This document shows positions 44,151 to 52,630 of a DNA stretch of 64,000 bases, in pieces. Both the position numbers and the translations under genes were made by a program. The DNA is from Aliiroseovarius sp. Z3 (GTDB lineage Bacteria; Pseudomonadota; Alphaproteobacteria; Rhodobacterales; Rhodobacteraceae). The stretch's first letter is position 1, and each line of letters begins with the position of its first letter. The stretch spans positions 1-64,000 of the forward strand of contig NZ_JAFMZK010000006.1 in assembly GCF_029105185.1 (NCBI RefSeq), read 5' to 3'. Under the pieces are notes generated by a model. That model saw nothing but the letters and a program-made list of their open reading frames with translations. It ran no database searches and was not told where the DNA came from.

Positions 44151-45013
44151 TCCGCTTGGCGCAATCGGGGGACGAGGGTGCGATTGATGCGTTCCTCAAG
44201 CCACATTCCGAAAGCTCGATGTTTCTGCGATCCAATCTGGCGCAATTCGGTGTTGGGCCAAATCGCTCAGACGATCCACGCGCCACCACATTCTGGCTGA
44301 TCGAAGACGGACCCATTCGCGCGGTTTTTGGGCGAAGCAATGGTGGGTTTTTGATGGGCCAATCGCCCGACAATGACCCCGCGGACTGGCAGGCCTTTCG
44401 CGATGTGTTGCACGGAGCGACGGTGGCGGGGATCACAGGGGCGACGCCTCAGATCAAGGTTGCGCTGGATGTGTTGGACCTGCGTGATGCGCCATTCTCA
44501 ATGATGCGGGATGAACCGCATTACAAACTGGATTTACGGGATCTCGAACCCCCGTTGGTCGATGCGCGGCTTCGCCCGGCCCAACCTGGTGATTTCGATA
44601 CACTGTTTGATTGGGTCATGGATTATGACACCAGTGTGTTGGGTTCATCGGCGACTGAAGAAACCCGTATTCGCGCCCGAACAAATGCGCACGCGCACAT
44701 GAATTCGGACAATCATCGTATTCTAGAGGTTGGCGGCACTCCCGTGGCAAAAACGGCGTTTAACGCCGCATTGCCGGACATGGTACAGATCGGGGGCGTC
44801 TACACTCCGCCAGAGCACCGGTCGAAAGGCTACGCCCGCACCGCTGTTGCGCTTCACCTTTTGGAAGCTCGAAAGCGCGGCGTGAAAATCGCCATTCTGT
44901 TTGCCAGCGGTGAACCGGCATGCCGCGCTTATGAAGCCATCGGCTTTCAAAGGATCGGCACCTATACCCTGGCAATTCTCGCTGAACCGTGCGTGATAGG
45001 TTCTGACGGATGA
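44147..45013 (+). CDS. GNAT-family N-acetyltransferase
   Basis: A 288-aa protein with a C-terminal GNAT domain. The acetyl-CoA segment is QIGGVYTPPEHRSKGYARTAVALHLLEA, followed by ILFASGEPACRAYEAIGFQRIGTY. The N-terminal half (about 1-125) is unlike small GNATs and may be a second, degenerate GNAT fold. The GTG at 44147 overlaps the rsmE stop and defines the start. It is coupled downstream by ATGA to a membrane-protein gene. Substrate unknown. Confidence 0.82.
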   Translation: MIRLAQSGDEGAIDAFLKPHSESSMFLRSNLAQFGVGPNRSDDPRATTFWLIEDGPIRAVFGRSNGGFLMGQSPDNDPADWQAFRDVLHGATVAGITGATPQIKVALDVLDLRDAPFSMMRDEPHYKLDLRDLEPPLVDARLRPAQPGDFDTLFDWVMDYDTSVLGSSATEETRIRARTNAHAHMNSDNHRILEVGGTPVAKTAFNAALPDMVQIGGVYTPPEHRSKGYARTAVALHLLEARKRGVKIAILFASGEPACRAYEAIGFQRIGTYTLAILAEPCVIGSDG

Positions 45014-45522
45014 GTTTTATGCGGCCAGAAGCAGGTGAAACACTTGCCCGGTATCGCGAAGCGATAATGGGCGGCGTGGTGATCGCGTTGGGGCTCTGGT
45101 GGGCTATTGGTTCGTTAGGGTTGATCAAGTGGATAGGGCTGACTGTCGCGACATTCGGGGTCGCCATACTGTGGTCGGGCTTGCGTCACGCGCGCATTCG
45201 GGCAGGACATGGTGGTGTTGGCGTCGTGCAGGTGGATGAACGACAAATCACCTATCTGGCCCCCGTCGGCGGTGGTTTTGTCTCGTTAGATGATGTTGGG
45301 CTGGTCGAGATTGCCGAAGATCGCGCGGGCACAGCGGTTTGGCGCTTTCGCACAGGAAACGACATTCTGTTCGTTCCGGCGCAGGCAAAAGGCGCCGAGG
45401 CATTGTTCGATGCATTGACCGCCTTACCGGGTGCCGACATCAATGGTGCGATCCGTGCGGCCAATACGCCGCCCCATGACACTGTCGTGATCTGGCAACG
45501 ACCGGTCATGTCATTGCATTGA
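45010..45522 (+). CDS. two-span membrane protein, unknown function
   Basis: A 170-aa protein with two adjacent transmembrane helices (about 20-36 IMGGVVIALGLWWAIGS and 38-58 LIKWIGLTVATFGVAILWSG). A soluble beta-rich C-terminal part follows (VVQVDERQITYLAPVGGGFVSLDDVGLVEIAED). The last region looks like a PH-like or small sensor domain, but I cannot assign a family. It overlaps the GNAT gene by 4 bases, and gshA follows 64 bases downstream. Confidence 0.75.
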   Translation: MSFMRPEAGETLARYREAIMGGVVIALGLWWAIGSLGLIKWIGLTVATFGVAILWSGLRHARIRAGHGGVGVVQVDERQITYLAPVGGGFVSLDDVGLVEIAEDRAGTAVWRFRTGNDILFVPAQAKGAEALFDALTALPGADINGAIRAANTPPHDTVVIWQRPVMSLH

Positions 45523-45586
45523 CAGTCCCGGCCCGTTGGCCCACCACTGAAAGACCTTGCAAGGCGCGAACAAGCAGGAGACGCCC

Positions 45587-46957
45587 ATGTCCATCCCTCA
45601 GTCCGGCGGCGGACCGATCACCCACCACGACCAGTTGGCCCAGTATCTGGTAGACGGTTGCAAACCGCGCGACGCGTGGAAAATCGGCACCGAACATGAG
45701 AAGTTCGGCTATTGCAAGGATACGCTTAAACCGCTGCCATATGATGGGCCGCGGTCCATCCTGGCAATGTTGGAGGGGTTGCGAGACCGCTTCAATTGGA
45801 CCGAGGTGCGTGAAGCCGGAAACCTGATCGGCCTTGAACGCGAGGGGGCCAATATCAGTCTTGAACCGGGTGGGCAGTTCGAACTTTCCGGAGCGCCTTT
45901 GGACAGCATCCACCAAACCTGTGATGAGGTGAATGAACACCTTCGCGAGGTGCAGGACGTCGCCGACGGGATTGGTGCGCGCTTCATCGGTCTCGGCGCG
46001 GCACCCGAATGGACGCATGATCAGATGCCGGTGATGCCCAAGGGGCGTTACAAGCTGATGACCGACTACATGGACAAGGTCGGAACCCACGGAAAACAGA
46101 TGATGTATCGGACCTGCACGGTGCAGGTGAACCTCGATTTCGCAGACGAGGCCGACATGGTGCAGAAATTCCGCGTGGCGCTGGCGTTACAACCCGTGGC
46201 CACCGCGCTGTTCGCCAATTCACCCTTCTTTGAAGGCAAACCCAACGGTCACAAATCATGGCGATCGCGCATTTGGCGCGATCTGGATCCGGCCCGCACG
46301 GGAATGCTGCCGTTCGTGTTCGAGGACGGGATGGGGTTTGAACGCTATGTGCAATATGCGCTCGATGTGCCGATGTATTTTGTCTATCGCGACGGGGAAT
46401 ATATCGACGCACTGGGTCAGTCCTTCCGCGACTTCATGCAAGGCAAACTTCCCGCACTGCCCGGCGAAACCCCAACGCTTTCCGATTGGGCCGACCACCT
46501 GACCACAATCTTCCCCGAAGCCCGTATCAAGCAATACATGGAGATGCGCGGTGCCGATGGTGGCCCGTGGCGCCGCCTATGTGCGTTGCCGGCCTTCTGG
46601 GTTGGATTGATGTACGATAAGGGCAGCCTTGATGCTGCATGGGATCTGGTCAAGGGACTTGATGCGGAAACGCGCGAGGGCCTGCGTGTCGCAGCCTCGG
46701 TAAACGGTCTGCAAGGCGGCGCTGGCAGTGTGACCCTGCACGACCTTGCACGTGAGGCGCTAAAAATAGCCGAGACCGGCCTGAAAGCCCGTGCCCGCGC
46801 AGGCAATGCCGGATTGGTGCCCGACGAGACCCACTTCCTGAATGCCCTTCAGGAAAGTGTCGAAGAAGGGCGTTCGCCCGCCTGTGAATTACTTGCCAAA
46901 TACAATGGCGAATGGGGCGGAGATTTGAAGCACCTTTATGCAGAATACAGCTACTGA
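45587..46957 (+). CDS. gshA: glutamate-cysteine ligase (plant/alphaproteobacterial type)
   Basis: The first step of glutathione synthesis: L-glutamate + L-cysteine + ATP. The 456-aa product belongs to the GCS2/plant-type family: KIGTEHEKFGY near the N-terminus, ISLEPGGQFELSGAP, DYMDKVGTHGKQMMYRTCTVQVNLDF and the C-terminal NGEWGGDLKHLYAEYSY. GCAGGAG precedes the ATG at 45587; a 10-codon upstream extension was rejected. A 311-base intergenic stretch with inverted repeats follows. Confidence 0.94.
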   Translation: MSIPQSGGGPITHHDQLAQYLVDGCKPRDAWKIGTEHEKFGYCKDTLKPLPYDGPRSILAMLEGLRDRFNWTEVREAGNLIGLEREGANISLEPGGQFELSGAPLDSIHQTCDEVNEHLREVQDVADGIGARFIGLGAAPEWTHDQMPVMPKGRYKLMTDYMDKVGTHGKQMMYRTCTVQVNLDFADEADMVQKFRVALALQPVATALFANSPFFEGKPNGHKSWRSRIWRDLDPARTGMLPFVFEDGMGFERYVQYALDVPMYFVYRDGEYIDALGQSFRDFMQGKLPALPGETPTLSDWADHLTTIFPEARIKQYMEMRGADGGPWRRLCALPAFWVGLMYDKGSLDAAWDLVKGLDAETREGLRVAASVNGLQGGAGSVTLHDLAREALKIAETGLKARARAGNAGLVPDETHFLNALQESVEEGRSPACELLAKYNGEWGGDLKHLYAEYSY

Positions 46958-47045
46958 CCAAGGCGACGCACCGTCTCAGCGATCTGTTGAAACGTCCCAA
47001 GGGGCGCTGCCCCTCGGCCGCCCGCTGCGCGGGCGACCTCACCCC

Positions 47046-47067
47046 GGGATATTTAGAACAAGAAAAA
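47046..47067 (+). repeat. intergenic repeat, left copy
   Basis: A 22-base sequence starting GGGATATTTAGAACAAG that recurs in inverted orientation at 47181-47203 with one mismatch. The pair brackets a stem-loop. The 311-base interval 46958-47268 holds no gene I can support; apart from these repeats and the hairpin I see only a GC-rich stretch with GCCCGCTGCGCGGGC near 47020. Confidence 0.7.
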
Positions 47068-47090
47068 AGAGAGGGGGTCGCCCTCTCTTT
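47066..47090. terminator. strong stem-loop after gshA, possibly bidirectional terminator
   Basis: AAAGAGAGGG (47066-47075), loop GGTCG, CCCTCTCTTT (47081-47090): a perfect 10-bp stem with A-rich left and T-rich right flanks. It would end gshA transcripts and could also serve the minus-strand gene at 47269-47511. Confidence 0.7.
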
Positions 47091-47180
47091 CAAGCTTTCG
47101 CTTTTCCTTGTGCGGTCATCGGCGTCCCCGCCTGTACCGCAAAACCAAGCTAACGCGGATTGGTTAACAAAAGCCTACGC

Positions 47181-47203
47181 TTTTTCTTGTTCCAAATATC
47201 CCC
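47181..47203 (-). repeat. intergenic repeat, right copy (inverted)
   Basis: The reverse complement reads GGGGATATTTGGAACAAG and continues AAAAA, matching the left copy at 47046 except for A/G at one position. The copies are about 115 bases apart. The element looks like a REP-type repeat of Rhodobacteraceae intergenic regions; a genome-wide count would tell. Confidence 0.7.
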
Positions 47204-47268
47204 GCCGGAGGCATCAGACACTTCGAGGTTTGGGGAAGGGGAAGTCAATCTCCCATGTCGACGAAGAC

Positions 47269-47511
47269 CTACTCTTCCTTGGTCTGCGTTGAACGATAGA
47301 TCCCTTCAGGCAGGTTCAGAGCCGCGGTCAGATCCCTGAGCTGAGCAAGTGACAGTGTAATTCGGTGCACCAGGTCCGTGCGAGGATCCCATTGCTCCAA
47401 CGTAACGCAGTCGTCGAAAGCATTGATCGTGACATCTTCGTTCAGATGCTCTCTGCCCTCGTCCACAAGAGTGACGACAGTGGCATCAAATTCGTGCTCA
47501 ATGGTAAACAT
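47269..47511 (-). CDS. conserved-looking hypothetical protein, 80 aa
   Basis: A small acidic protein (MFTIEHEFDATVVTLVDEG..., ending YRSTQTKEE) with no membrane segment or signal peptide. The alternation of beta-like N-terminal residues and a C-terminal helix (LSLAQLRDLTAALNLPEGIY) looks like a real folded protein. I do not recognise the family. It is divergent from the IMPACT-family gene, with 82 bases between the starts. Confidence 0.65.
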   Translation of the reverse strand: MFTIEHEFDATVVTLVDEGREHLNEDVTINAFDDCVTLEQWDPRTDLVHRITLSLAQLRDLTAALNLPEGIYRSTQTKEE

Positions 47512-47593
47512 AGGTCGAGTTTACGCGTTCGCGCGGCAAAGACCAGAGCCAGATTCAAGCGCGGTCGTTGGTAAAAGGGGGGTGCCGGGACAT

Positions 47594-47962
47594 ATGCAGC
47601 AATTCAGTGGATTTCTATCGGATCGAGGGTCCAAATATGCCGTATCGGGTGGCCCGGTCGCAACGCGCGCCGAGATAAAGGCGTTTCTAAAAGACCTTGC
47701 CCGCGACAAGCGGTTTGCCAAAGCCACTCACAACACGTGGGCGGCGATCCTACCCGATGATGGCCCGGTTAAGGGGGACGATGGAGAGGCCGGTGCCGGG
47801 TTGGTCATTCTCAGGATGCTCGAGCGCGAAGAATTGTTTGGGCATATTATCGTGGTCACGCGTTGGTTCGGCGGCACCAAGCTGGGCGGCGACCGATTTC
47901 GCCGCGTACAGGATTGCGTGGATCACTACATCGCCAATGCCCAACCGCAGGTGCGGCAATGA
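47594..47962 (+). CDS. IMPACT/YigZ-family protein (UPF0029)
   Basis: A 122-aa protein with the N-terminal IMPACT domain: THNTWAAILPDDGPVKGDDGEAGAG, then HIIVVTRWFGGTKLGGDRFRRV, the hallmark RWFGGTKLG. Family proteins in E. coli and yeast relate to translation control, but the bacterial role is unclear. It is shorter than YigZ (about 205 aa) and lacks the C-terminal domain. The ATG at 47594 was chosen as the first start giving a normal N-terminus. It overlaps dgkA in ATGA. Confidence 0.85.
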   Translation: MQQFSGFLSDRGSKYAVSGGPVATRAEIKAFLKDLARDKRFAKATHNTWAAILPDDGPVKGDDGEAGAGLVILRMLEREELFGHIIVVTRWFGGTKLGGDRFRRVQDCVDHYIANAQPQVRQ

Positions 47963-48312
47963 TCCGGTCAGAACTGAAACGCTTTTGGAACACTTGTATC
48001 TGGTCCTTGGCTGGGTGGCGCACCGCATGGGAAACCGAAAAGTCGTTGCGCCAATGGACGATTGTCTGCCTTCTTTCCTGCGGCCTTGCGCTATGGCTTG
48101 ATTTGAGCCGGGGCGAGCGCGCCCTGATGCTTGCGTTGTCCGTGCTGGTTGTGGCGTCGGAGTTGATCAATACGGCGATCGAGCGGGCCGTCGATCTTGT
48201 CACGAAAGACATTCACCCACTCGCAAGGCAGGCAAAGGATGCAGGTAGCGCCTTTGTTGCGCTGTCAGCGTTGGCCGGTGGCGTTGCATGGCTGGCGATC
48301 TTGTTGGGGTGA
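47959..48312 (+). CDS. dgkA: diacylglycerol kinase
   Basis: A small trimeric membrane kinase that recycles diacylglycerol to phosphatidic acid. The 117-aa product has three hydrophobic segments and the conserved SELINTAIERAVDLVTKDIHPLARQAKDAGSAFV motif, in which the Glu residues bind Mg-ATP. The start overlaps the IMPACT gene (ATGA). It converges with the minus-strand gene at 48317, with only 4 bases between the stops. Confidence 0.93.
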   Translation: MIRSELKRFWNTCIWSLAGWRTAWETEKSLRQWTIVCLLSCGLALWLDLSRGERALMLALSVLVVASELINTAIERAVDLVTKDIHPLARQAKDAGSAFVALSALAGGVAWLAILLG

Positions 48313-48316
48313 ACCC

Positions 48317-48775
48317 TTAGCTGCCGCTTTCTTCTTCCAGATGCAGCTTCATGTCGATCAGCACGTGTTGAAGTGCCAGCGTTTCACGCAGCAGCCGTTT
48401 GGCTTCATTGATTGTGATGACGCCGTCTTCTATGGATTGCTGATACTCGCCCATCAACATGGCAAACCGCTGTGACAGCGCGATAACGTCGGCATTCACA
48501 CCGCCCCCTTGGGTGTTCTTGCGCTCGGCATCGTAAGACATGGTGATGCCACGCAGCTCTGCCAGTGCGCCTGTGACATGAGGGTAACGCGCAGCTTCTT
48601 CCAAGGCAGCAACGGCGTCGACTGGCATGAAGCGATCCGAATGCTCGTCACTGTCGGAATAGTACCGACCCAGTGTCGCCTTGGATTTGCCTGTAAGCTC
48701 ACAGGCGGCTTCAAGCCCCACATCCTTGACCAATGCCTCGGTGTGTTTTTTCAGATAGCTGCCGATACTGTCCAT
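48317..48775 (-). CDS. probable helix-turn-helix regulatory protein
   Basis: A 152-aa protein that I do not recognise by name. The N-terminal half has a helix-turn-helix-like segment (LVKDVGLEAACELTGKSKATLGRYY, about 15-39) and the C-terminal half is mainly helical (RFAMLMGEYQQSIEDGVITINEAKRLLRETLALQ). A DNA-binding role is inferred. GAGG precedes the ATG at 48775. The frame stays open upstream to 49108 but lacks good starts and crosses the palindrome at 48898, so I did not extend it. Confidence 0.65.
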   Translation of the reverse strand: MDSIGSYLKKHTEALVKDVGLEAACELTGKSKATLGRYYSDSDEHSDRFMPVDAVAALEEAARYPHVTGALAELRGITMSYDAERKNTQGGGVNADVIALSQRFAMLMGEYQQSIEDGVITINEAKRLLRETLALQHVLIDMKLHLEEESGS

Positions 48776-48897
48776 ATTCGTAACCTCATCGCGTCCGCAT
48801 TGGCTTGCGGGGAAATCCGGTATTCTTTTCCCATTATTCTCAGCGCAATGGAATGGCTTATTTAGTTCGTGGCAAGTTGGTGAGTTTATCGAGTGCT

Positions 48898-48914
48898 TGG
48901 CGCAAGTTGCGCCA
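48898..48914. promoter_or_regulatory. 17-bp palindrome, candidate operator
   Basis: TGGCGCAA (48898-48905) and TTGCGCCA (48907-48914) are perfect arms around a central G. It lies in the 360-base divergent region (48776-49135) between the HTH-like gene and tdk, 123 bases upstream of the former. A GTGTC/GACAC hairpin (about 48974-48988) and a GAGGTC/GACCTC pair near 49003-49037 are the only other structures I see there. Confidence 0.4.
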
Positions 48915-49135
48915 GCGCGCGGAAAGGGCCCGTCATGTGTATTATGGCGGGGATCTGGTCGGGTGATCAGGTCAGTGTCAGCAGGACACGCGTAGTGAGT
49001 TTGAGGTCCGTTCCATCCCCAGGGTTTCGACCCGCAGACCTCGGTATTGATTTCGTCTCTGCTGCCCCCTTTTCGTCTGCGCCCATGTCGCCGGATGGTC
49101 TTGATCACAGCACCTGCGCCGCGTAATCCCTGTAC

Positions 49136-49729
49136 ATGGCAAAACTATATTTTCAGTACTCCACGATGAATGCGGGGAAATCGACCCTGCTTTTGCAAGC
49201 CAGCCATAACTATGGCGAGCGCGGGATGCAGACGTATTTGATCACCGCACAGTTGGACAAACGCGCTGGCGCAGCCCGTATTGGCAGCCGGATCGGGATC
49301 GGGTCTGATGCCGATACATTTGCCGCGGGCGAAGACCTGTTTCAGAAGATAAAGGCGCGGTTGGAGGCTGGTCCCTGTGCCTGTGTGTTCATCGACGAAG
49401 CGCAGTTCCTTGAACCCGAACAGGTGTGGCAACTGGCGCGCGTGGTGGACGATCTTGGTGTGCCGGTCATGTGCTATGGTTTGCGTGTGGATTTTCAGGG
49501 CAAACTGTTTCCCGGTTCTGCTGCTTTGTTGGCGCTGGCTGATGAAATGCGCGAGGTCCGCACGATCTGCCATTGCGGCAAGAAGGCCACGATGGTTGTG
49601 CGCCAGGACGGGGAAGGCAATGTGCTGACCGCTGGCGATCAGGTCCAGATCGGCGGGAACGAGACCTATGTTTCGCTTTGTCGGCGCCACTGGCGTGAGG
49701 CGGTCGGCGACATCGCAACCGGAGTTTAA
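49136..49729 (+). CDS. tdk: thymidine kinase
   Basis: Type II thymidine kinase, salvaging thymidine to dTMP. The 197-aa product has the P-loop STMNAGKSTLLLQ (9-21), the DEAQFL motif (FIDEAQFLEPEQV), the lasso-domain zinc Cys in TICHCGKKA and LCRRHW, and GDQVQIGGNETYVSLC for substrate binding. The length and motifs fit closely. It converges with the 2-hydroxyacid dehydrogenase gene, the stops one base apart, with no terminator between. Confidence 0.95.
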   Translation: MAKLYFQYSTMNAGKSTLLLQASHNYGERGMQTYLITAQLDKRAGAARIGSRIGIGSDADTFAAGEDLFQKIKARLEAGPCACVFIDEAQFLEPEQVWQLARVVDDLGVPVMCYGLRVDFQGKLFPGSAALLALADEMREVRTICHCGKKATMVVRQDGEGNVLTAGDQVQIGGNETYVSLCRRHWREAVGDIATGV

Positions 49730-49730
49730 G

Positions 49731-50681
49731 TCAGACCGGGCTGACCAGCGGTTTGCCTGCTGCGAAGGCTTCCAGATTGTCCATCGCCAGCATTCCCATC
49801 GCGGTGCGCACCTCAAGCGTCGCCGTGCCCAGATGGGGCAGTAAAGTCACGTTTTCCCGCGCGATCAGGGCGTCAGGCACCTTGGGTTCAAACTCGTACA
49901 CATCCAGACCGGCGCCGGCGATTTGTCCTTCATCAAGTGCGGTGATCAAGGCGGCCTCGTTCACGATCTCGCCACGGGCAATATTGATCAGAATGGCGTG
50001 GGGCTGCATTGCGTTGAACGTGTCAGCGTCGATCAAGTGCCGGGTGTCCGCCCCTCCGGGGACGGCGATCACGAGTATATCACAGGTATGGGCCACGTCG
50101 TGGATGCTGTCCAACTGACGCGCTGGGAAGGGCGGGGATTTTGGCGATCGGTTGAAAAACACCACGTTCATTCCAAACCCATGTTGGCACCGCGCGGCGA
50201 TTGCCTCGCCAATCCGCCCCATGCCGATAATGCCGACGGTTTTGCCGGTAACGTGCATCCCCAGCATCTGCGTCGGGTGCCAGCCGTCCCAACGACCCGC
50301 CCGCACCATACGCTCGCCTTCGCCCGCGCGACGAGCTGTCATCAGGATCAGGGTCATCGCGGTGTCGGCAGTCGCGTCCGTTACGGCGCCCGGTGTGTTG
50401 GATACAGCGATCCCATGGGCGCGGGCGGCATCCACGTCGATATGGTTATAGCCGACGCCGAAATTGGCCAGCAGCTTGGCGCGGATGTCTTTCGCGGCAT
50501 TAAAAACCTCCGCCGAATAGAAATCCCCCAGCGTGGGCAACACCAGGTCATAGTCGCGCAGGCTAGCGACCATTTCGTCTTGCGACATAGATGTCGTTTC
50601 GGTGCGCAGAGTCACATCGAAACCCGCACGGGCGCGATCAATGACCGCGTCAGGCAAGGGGCGCGAGATGAAAAGTTTCAT
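49731..50681 (-). CDS. D-isomer-specific 2-hydroxyacid dehydrogenase (glyoxylate reductase-like)
   Basis: An NAD(P)-dependent dehydrogenase of 316 aa. Rossmann motif GIIGMGRIGEAIA, catalytic Arg in NIARGEIVNEAAL, Glu in the GLDVYEFEP region and His in TLLPHLGTATLEVR. The overall pattern suits glyoxylate/hydroxypyruvate reductase (GyaR-like), but substrate choice among 2-hydroxyacids is not certain. The ATG at 50681 overlaps the csaA stop (TGATG). It is the last gene of a proC-csaA-dehydrogenase run. Confidence 0.87.
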   Translation of the reverse strand: MKLFISRPLPDAVIDRARAGFDVTLRTETTSMSQDEMVASLRDYDLVLPTLGDFYSAEVFNAAKDIRAKLLANFGVGYNHIDVDAARAHGIAVSNTPGAVTDATADTAMTLILMTARRAGEGERMVRAGRWDGWHPTQMLGMHVTGKTVGIIGMGRIGEAIAARCQHGFGMNVVFFNRSPKSPPFPARQLDSIHDVAHTCDILVIAVPGGADTRHLIDADTFNAMQPHAILINIARGEIVNEAALITALDEGQIAGAGLDVYEFEPKVPDALIARENVTLLPHLGTATLEVRTAMGMLAMDNLEAFAAGKPLVSPV

Positions 50682-51019
50682 CAATACATCCTTGCACCGT
50701 TGGGCACGGATTTGTCGGGGGTCAGCAGCACGACCTCTTCATTCTCGTCGGGCACACCAAGGACCAGAACCTCGCTCATCACCGGGCCGATCTGGCGCGG
50801 GGGGAAGTTGACGACCGCGAGCACCTCTTTGCCCACCAGTGTTTCCGGGTCGTAATGCACGGTGATCTGTGCCGAGCTTTTCTTTTCGCCCAGCTCTGCC
50901 CCGAAATCGACCCACAGCTTGATGGCGGGTTTGCGGGCTTCGGGAAAGGGTTCAGCGCGGGTGATCGTGCCCTTTCGAATGTCCACTTTCAGAAAATCAT
51001 CAAAACTCAGATCACCCAT
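50681..51019 (-). CDS. csaA: CsaA-like tRNA-binding-domain protein
   Basis: A 112-aa stand-alone tRNA-binding (EMAP/OB-fold) domain. Typical are DFLKVDIRKGTITRAEPFPEARKPAIKLWVDFG, the Lys-rich contact and VVNFPPRQIGPVMSEVLVLGVPDE. B. subtilis CsaA has been described as a Sec-linked chaperone; the role here is uncertain. The ATG at 51019 overlaps proC by 8 bases; an earlier ATG (51055) would overlap proC more and has no support. Confidence 0.9.
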   Translation of the reverse strand: MGDLSFDDFLKVDIRKGTITRAEPFPEARKPAIKLWVDFGAELGEKKSSAQITVHYDPETLVGKEVLAVVNFPPRQIGPVMSEVLVLGVPDENEEVVLLTPDKSVPNGARMY

Positions 51020-51839
51020 TGGCAAGCTCCTTGGATCGGTTGGCGGCAGCGGCAACGGCGCGGGTCAAAAGCGCCGGGAAGCCGTCGGTTTCATTCATCA
51101 ACACCTCAAGTGCGGCGGCGGTTGTGCCGCCGGGGCTGGTGACGTTTTTGCGCAGTTGCGCCGGATCATCGTCGGCCTGTTCTGCCAATGCGCCCGCCCC
51201 GCCAACGGTGGCCTTGGCCAGCTGCATCGACAATTCCGGCGACAGACCTTGCGCGACACCAGCCGCCGCCAGCGTTTCGATCAGGTGAAAGACATAGGCG
51301 GGGCCGGAACCGGAAACACCCGTGACCGCGTCCATTTGGTGTTCCCCGTCCAGACGGACAACTTGCCCGACCGCCGACAGCAGTGCCTCTGCCATGTCCA
51401 GATGCGCAGCTGTCGCGTGGTCATTTCCGCAAATCGCCGTGATCCCGTGACCGATGGCGGCAGGGGTATTGGGCATCGCGCGGATAATCGGTGTTTTGTC
51501 GCCCAGCATCGCCTCGTAAGTTGTGATCGGTGTGCCCGCAGCGACGGAAAGAAACAGGGTGTCGCTGTTCCCATATGCTTTCAAGGTCGGCAAGGCGTCG
51601 GCCATCATCTGCGGCTTTACGGCAATCAGGACAATGGCCGGATCGTCCGGCAAGTCTGTGTTCAGGTTCACCCCTGTCCCGGTCAGCCAATCAGACGGGT
51701 AGGGATCATTCACCCAGACAGACCCGACAGGCAAACCCTGCGCCAGCCAACCTTCCAGCATCGCCGACCCCATCTTGCCGCACCCCAGCAGCACAAGTCC
51801 GCGTGCCTCAAGCTCTTTCACGTTCCCAGCGCTCATCAT
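51012..51839 (-). CDS. proC: pyrroline-5-carboxylate reductase
   Basis: The last step of proline synthesis: pyrroline-5-carboxylate + NAD(P)H to L-proline. The 275-aa product has the N-terminal Rossmann motif LGCGKMGSAM (about 18-27), RAMPNTPAAIGHGITAICG and the C-terminal P5CR signature VTSPGGTTAAALEVL near residues 228-243. ATG at 51839 or 51836. It lies between the YbjN-like gene's terminator and csaA. Confidence 0.94.
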   Translation of the reverse strand: MMSAGNVKELEARGLVLLGCGKMGSAMLEGWLAQGLPVGSVWVNDPYPSDWLTGTGVNLNTDLPDDPAIVLIAVKPQMMADALPTLKAYGNSDTLFLSVAAGTPITTYEAMLGDKTPIIRAMPNTPAAIGHGITAICGNDHATAAHLDMAEALLSAVGQVVRLDGEHQMDAVTGVSGSGPAYVFHLIETLAAAGVAQGLSPELSMQLAKATVGGAGALAEQADDDPAQLRKNVTSPGGTTAAALEVLMNETDGFPALLTRAVAAAANRSKELANG

Positions 51840-51893
51840 GGCTCCTCCGTTGTTGCTGCCATGGATAACGCGAGCGTCAGGCTGGGGGCCAGC

Positions 51894-51918
51894 AAAAAAG
51901 CCCAGCCGAAGCTGAGCT
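51894..51918 (-). terminator. terminator after YbjN-like gene
   Basis: On the minus strand AGCTCAGC (51918-51911), loop TTCG, GCTGGGCT (51906-51899), then six U. The UUCG tetraloop and U-run make a classical terminator, separating this gene from proC. Confidence 0.85.
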
Positions 51919-51945
51919 CTGTTCGTTGCCTGTCATGTGGTTGTA

Positions 51946-52449
51946 TCAGGCCCGGCCATATGCCTCGGCAATGGCGACCTGAAGCGCGTCGTCCACACTG
52001 CGATCCGCCCAGCAAACCAATTGGAAGGCGGGATAGAAGCGTTCTGATGTGGCAACCGCGCTTGAGATCAACTGGTCGATCTGCTGCGGGCTGACGATCT
52101 GCCCGCCATTCAGCGCAAGGCCATAGCGATACACCATCAACCGCTGTTCATGCCAATAGGTGAAAGCCCCGGTCCAGCACATATCATTGGTGCGGTTCAG
52201 CGCCTCGTAAAGTTTGGGCAGGCTATGCTCGGGCGGCTCCATCTCGAACGTGCAGATCAGCCGCAGGGTTTCGTCATAGGGCGACCATGCCAATGTCAGG
52301 GAATAGGTGCGCCACTGTCCTTCAACGGCCATCGCGATCTGGTCATCGGCCACGCGGTCGAACTCCCATGCGTGGTGTTCTGCAATGGTTTCGACGATGT
52401 CGATGGGGTGAAGGTCGTCACTTTCGATGAACTGCTCGGTCGCGGACAT
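51946..52449 (-). CDS. YbjN-domain protein
   Basis: A 167-aa cytoplasmic protein of the YbjN family, whose fold resembles type III secretion chaperones. Visible features are HPIDIVETIAEHHAWEFDRVADDQIAMAVEG and YWHEQRLMVYRYGLALNGGQIVSPQQIDQLI. The molecular function is unknown; E. coli YbjN affects motility and stress traits. AAGGA precedes the ATG at 52449. It has its own terminator, so it is probably monocistronic. Confidence 0.82.
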   Translation of the reverse strand: MSATEQFIESDDLHPIDIVETIAEHHAWEFDRVADDQIAMAVEGQWRTYSLTLAWSPYDETLRLICTFEMEPPEHSLPKLYEALNRTNDMCWTGAFTYWHEQRLMVYRYGLALNGGQIVSPQQIDQLISSAVATSERFYPAFQLVCWADRSVDDALQVAIAEAYGRA

Positions 52450-52630
52450 GTTTTGTCCTTCCATTCGTTTCAGCCTTGCGGCGTGGTGTGCAGATGGTCG
52501 GCCAAGACCAAATGCGGCCACTAAGACTTGATGCCTGTACTAGGTTCGGCGTTCTGCGCGCCTTGCCCTTACTAGATATGGTGTCAGGTCGCCGAGTCCC
52601 TGTAAAGACAAACTTTCGCAAGTGAAGCAG

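Noticed and set aside
48776-49108. 111-codon extension of the HTH-like protein
   Set aside because: It runs through a palindrome and hairpins and its sequence is Cys/His/Pro-rich without structure; the ATG at 48775 has a good ribosome-binding site.
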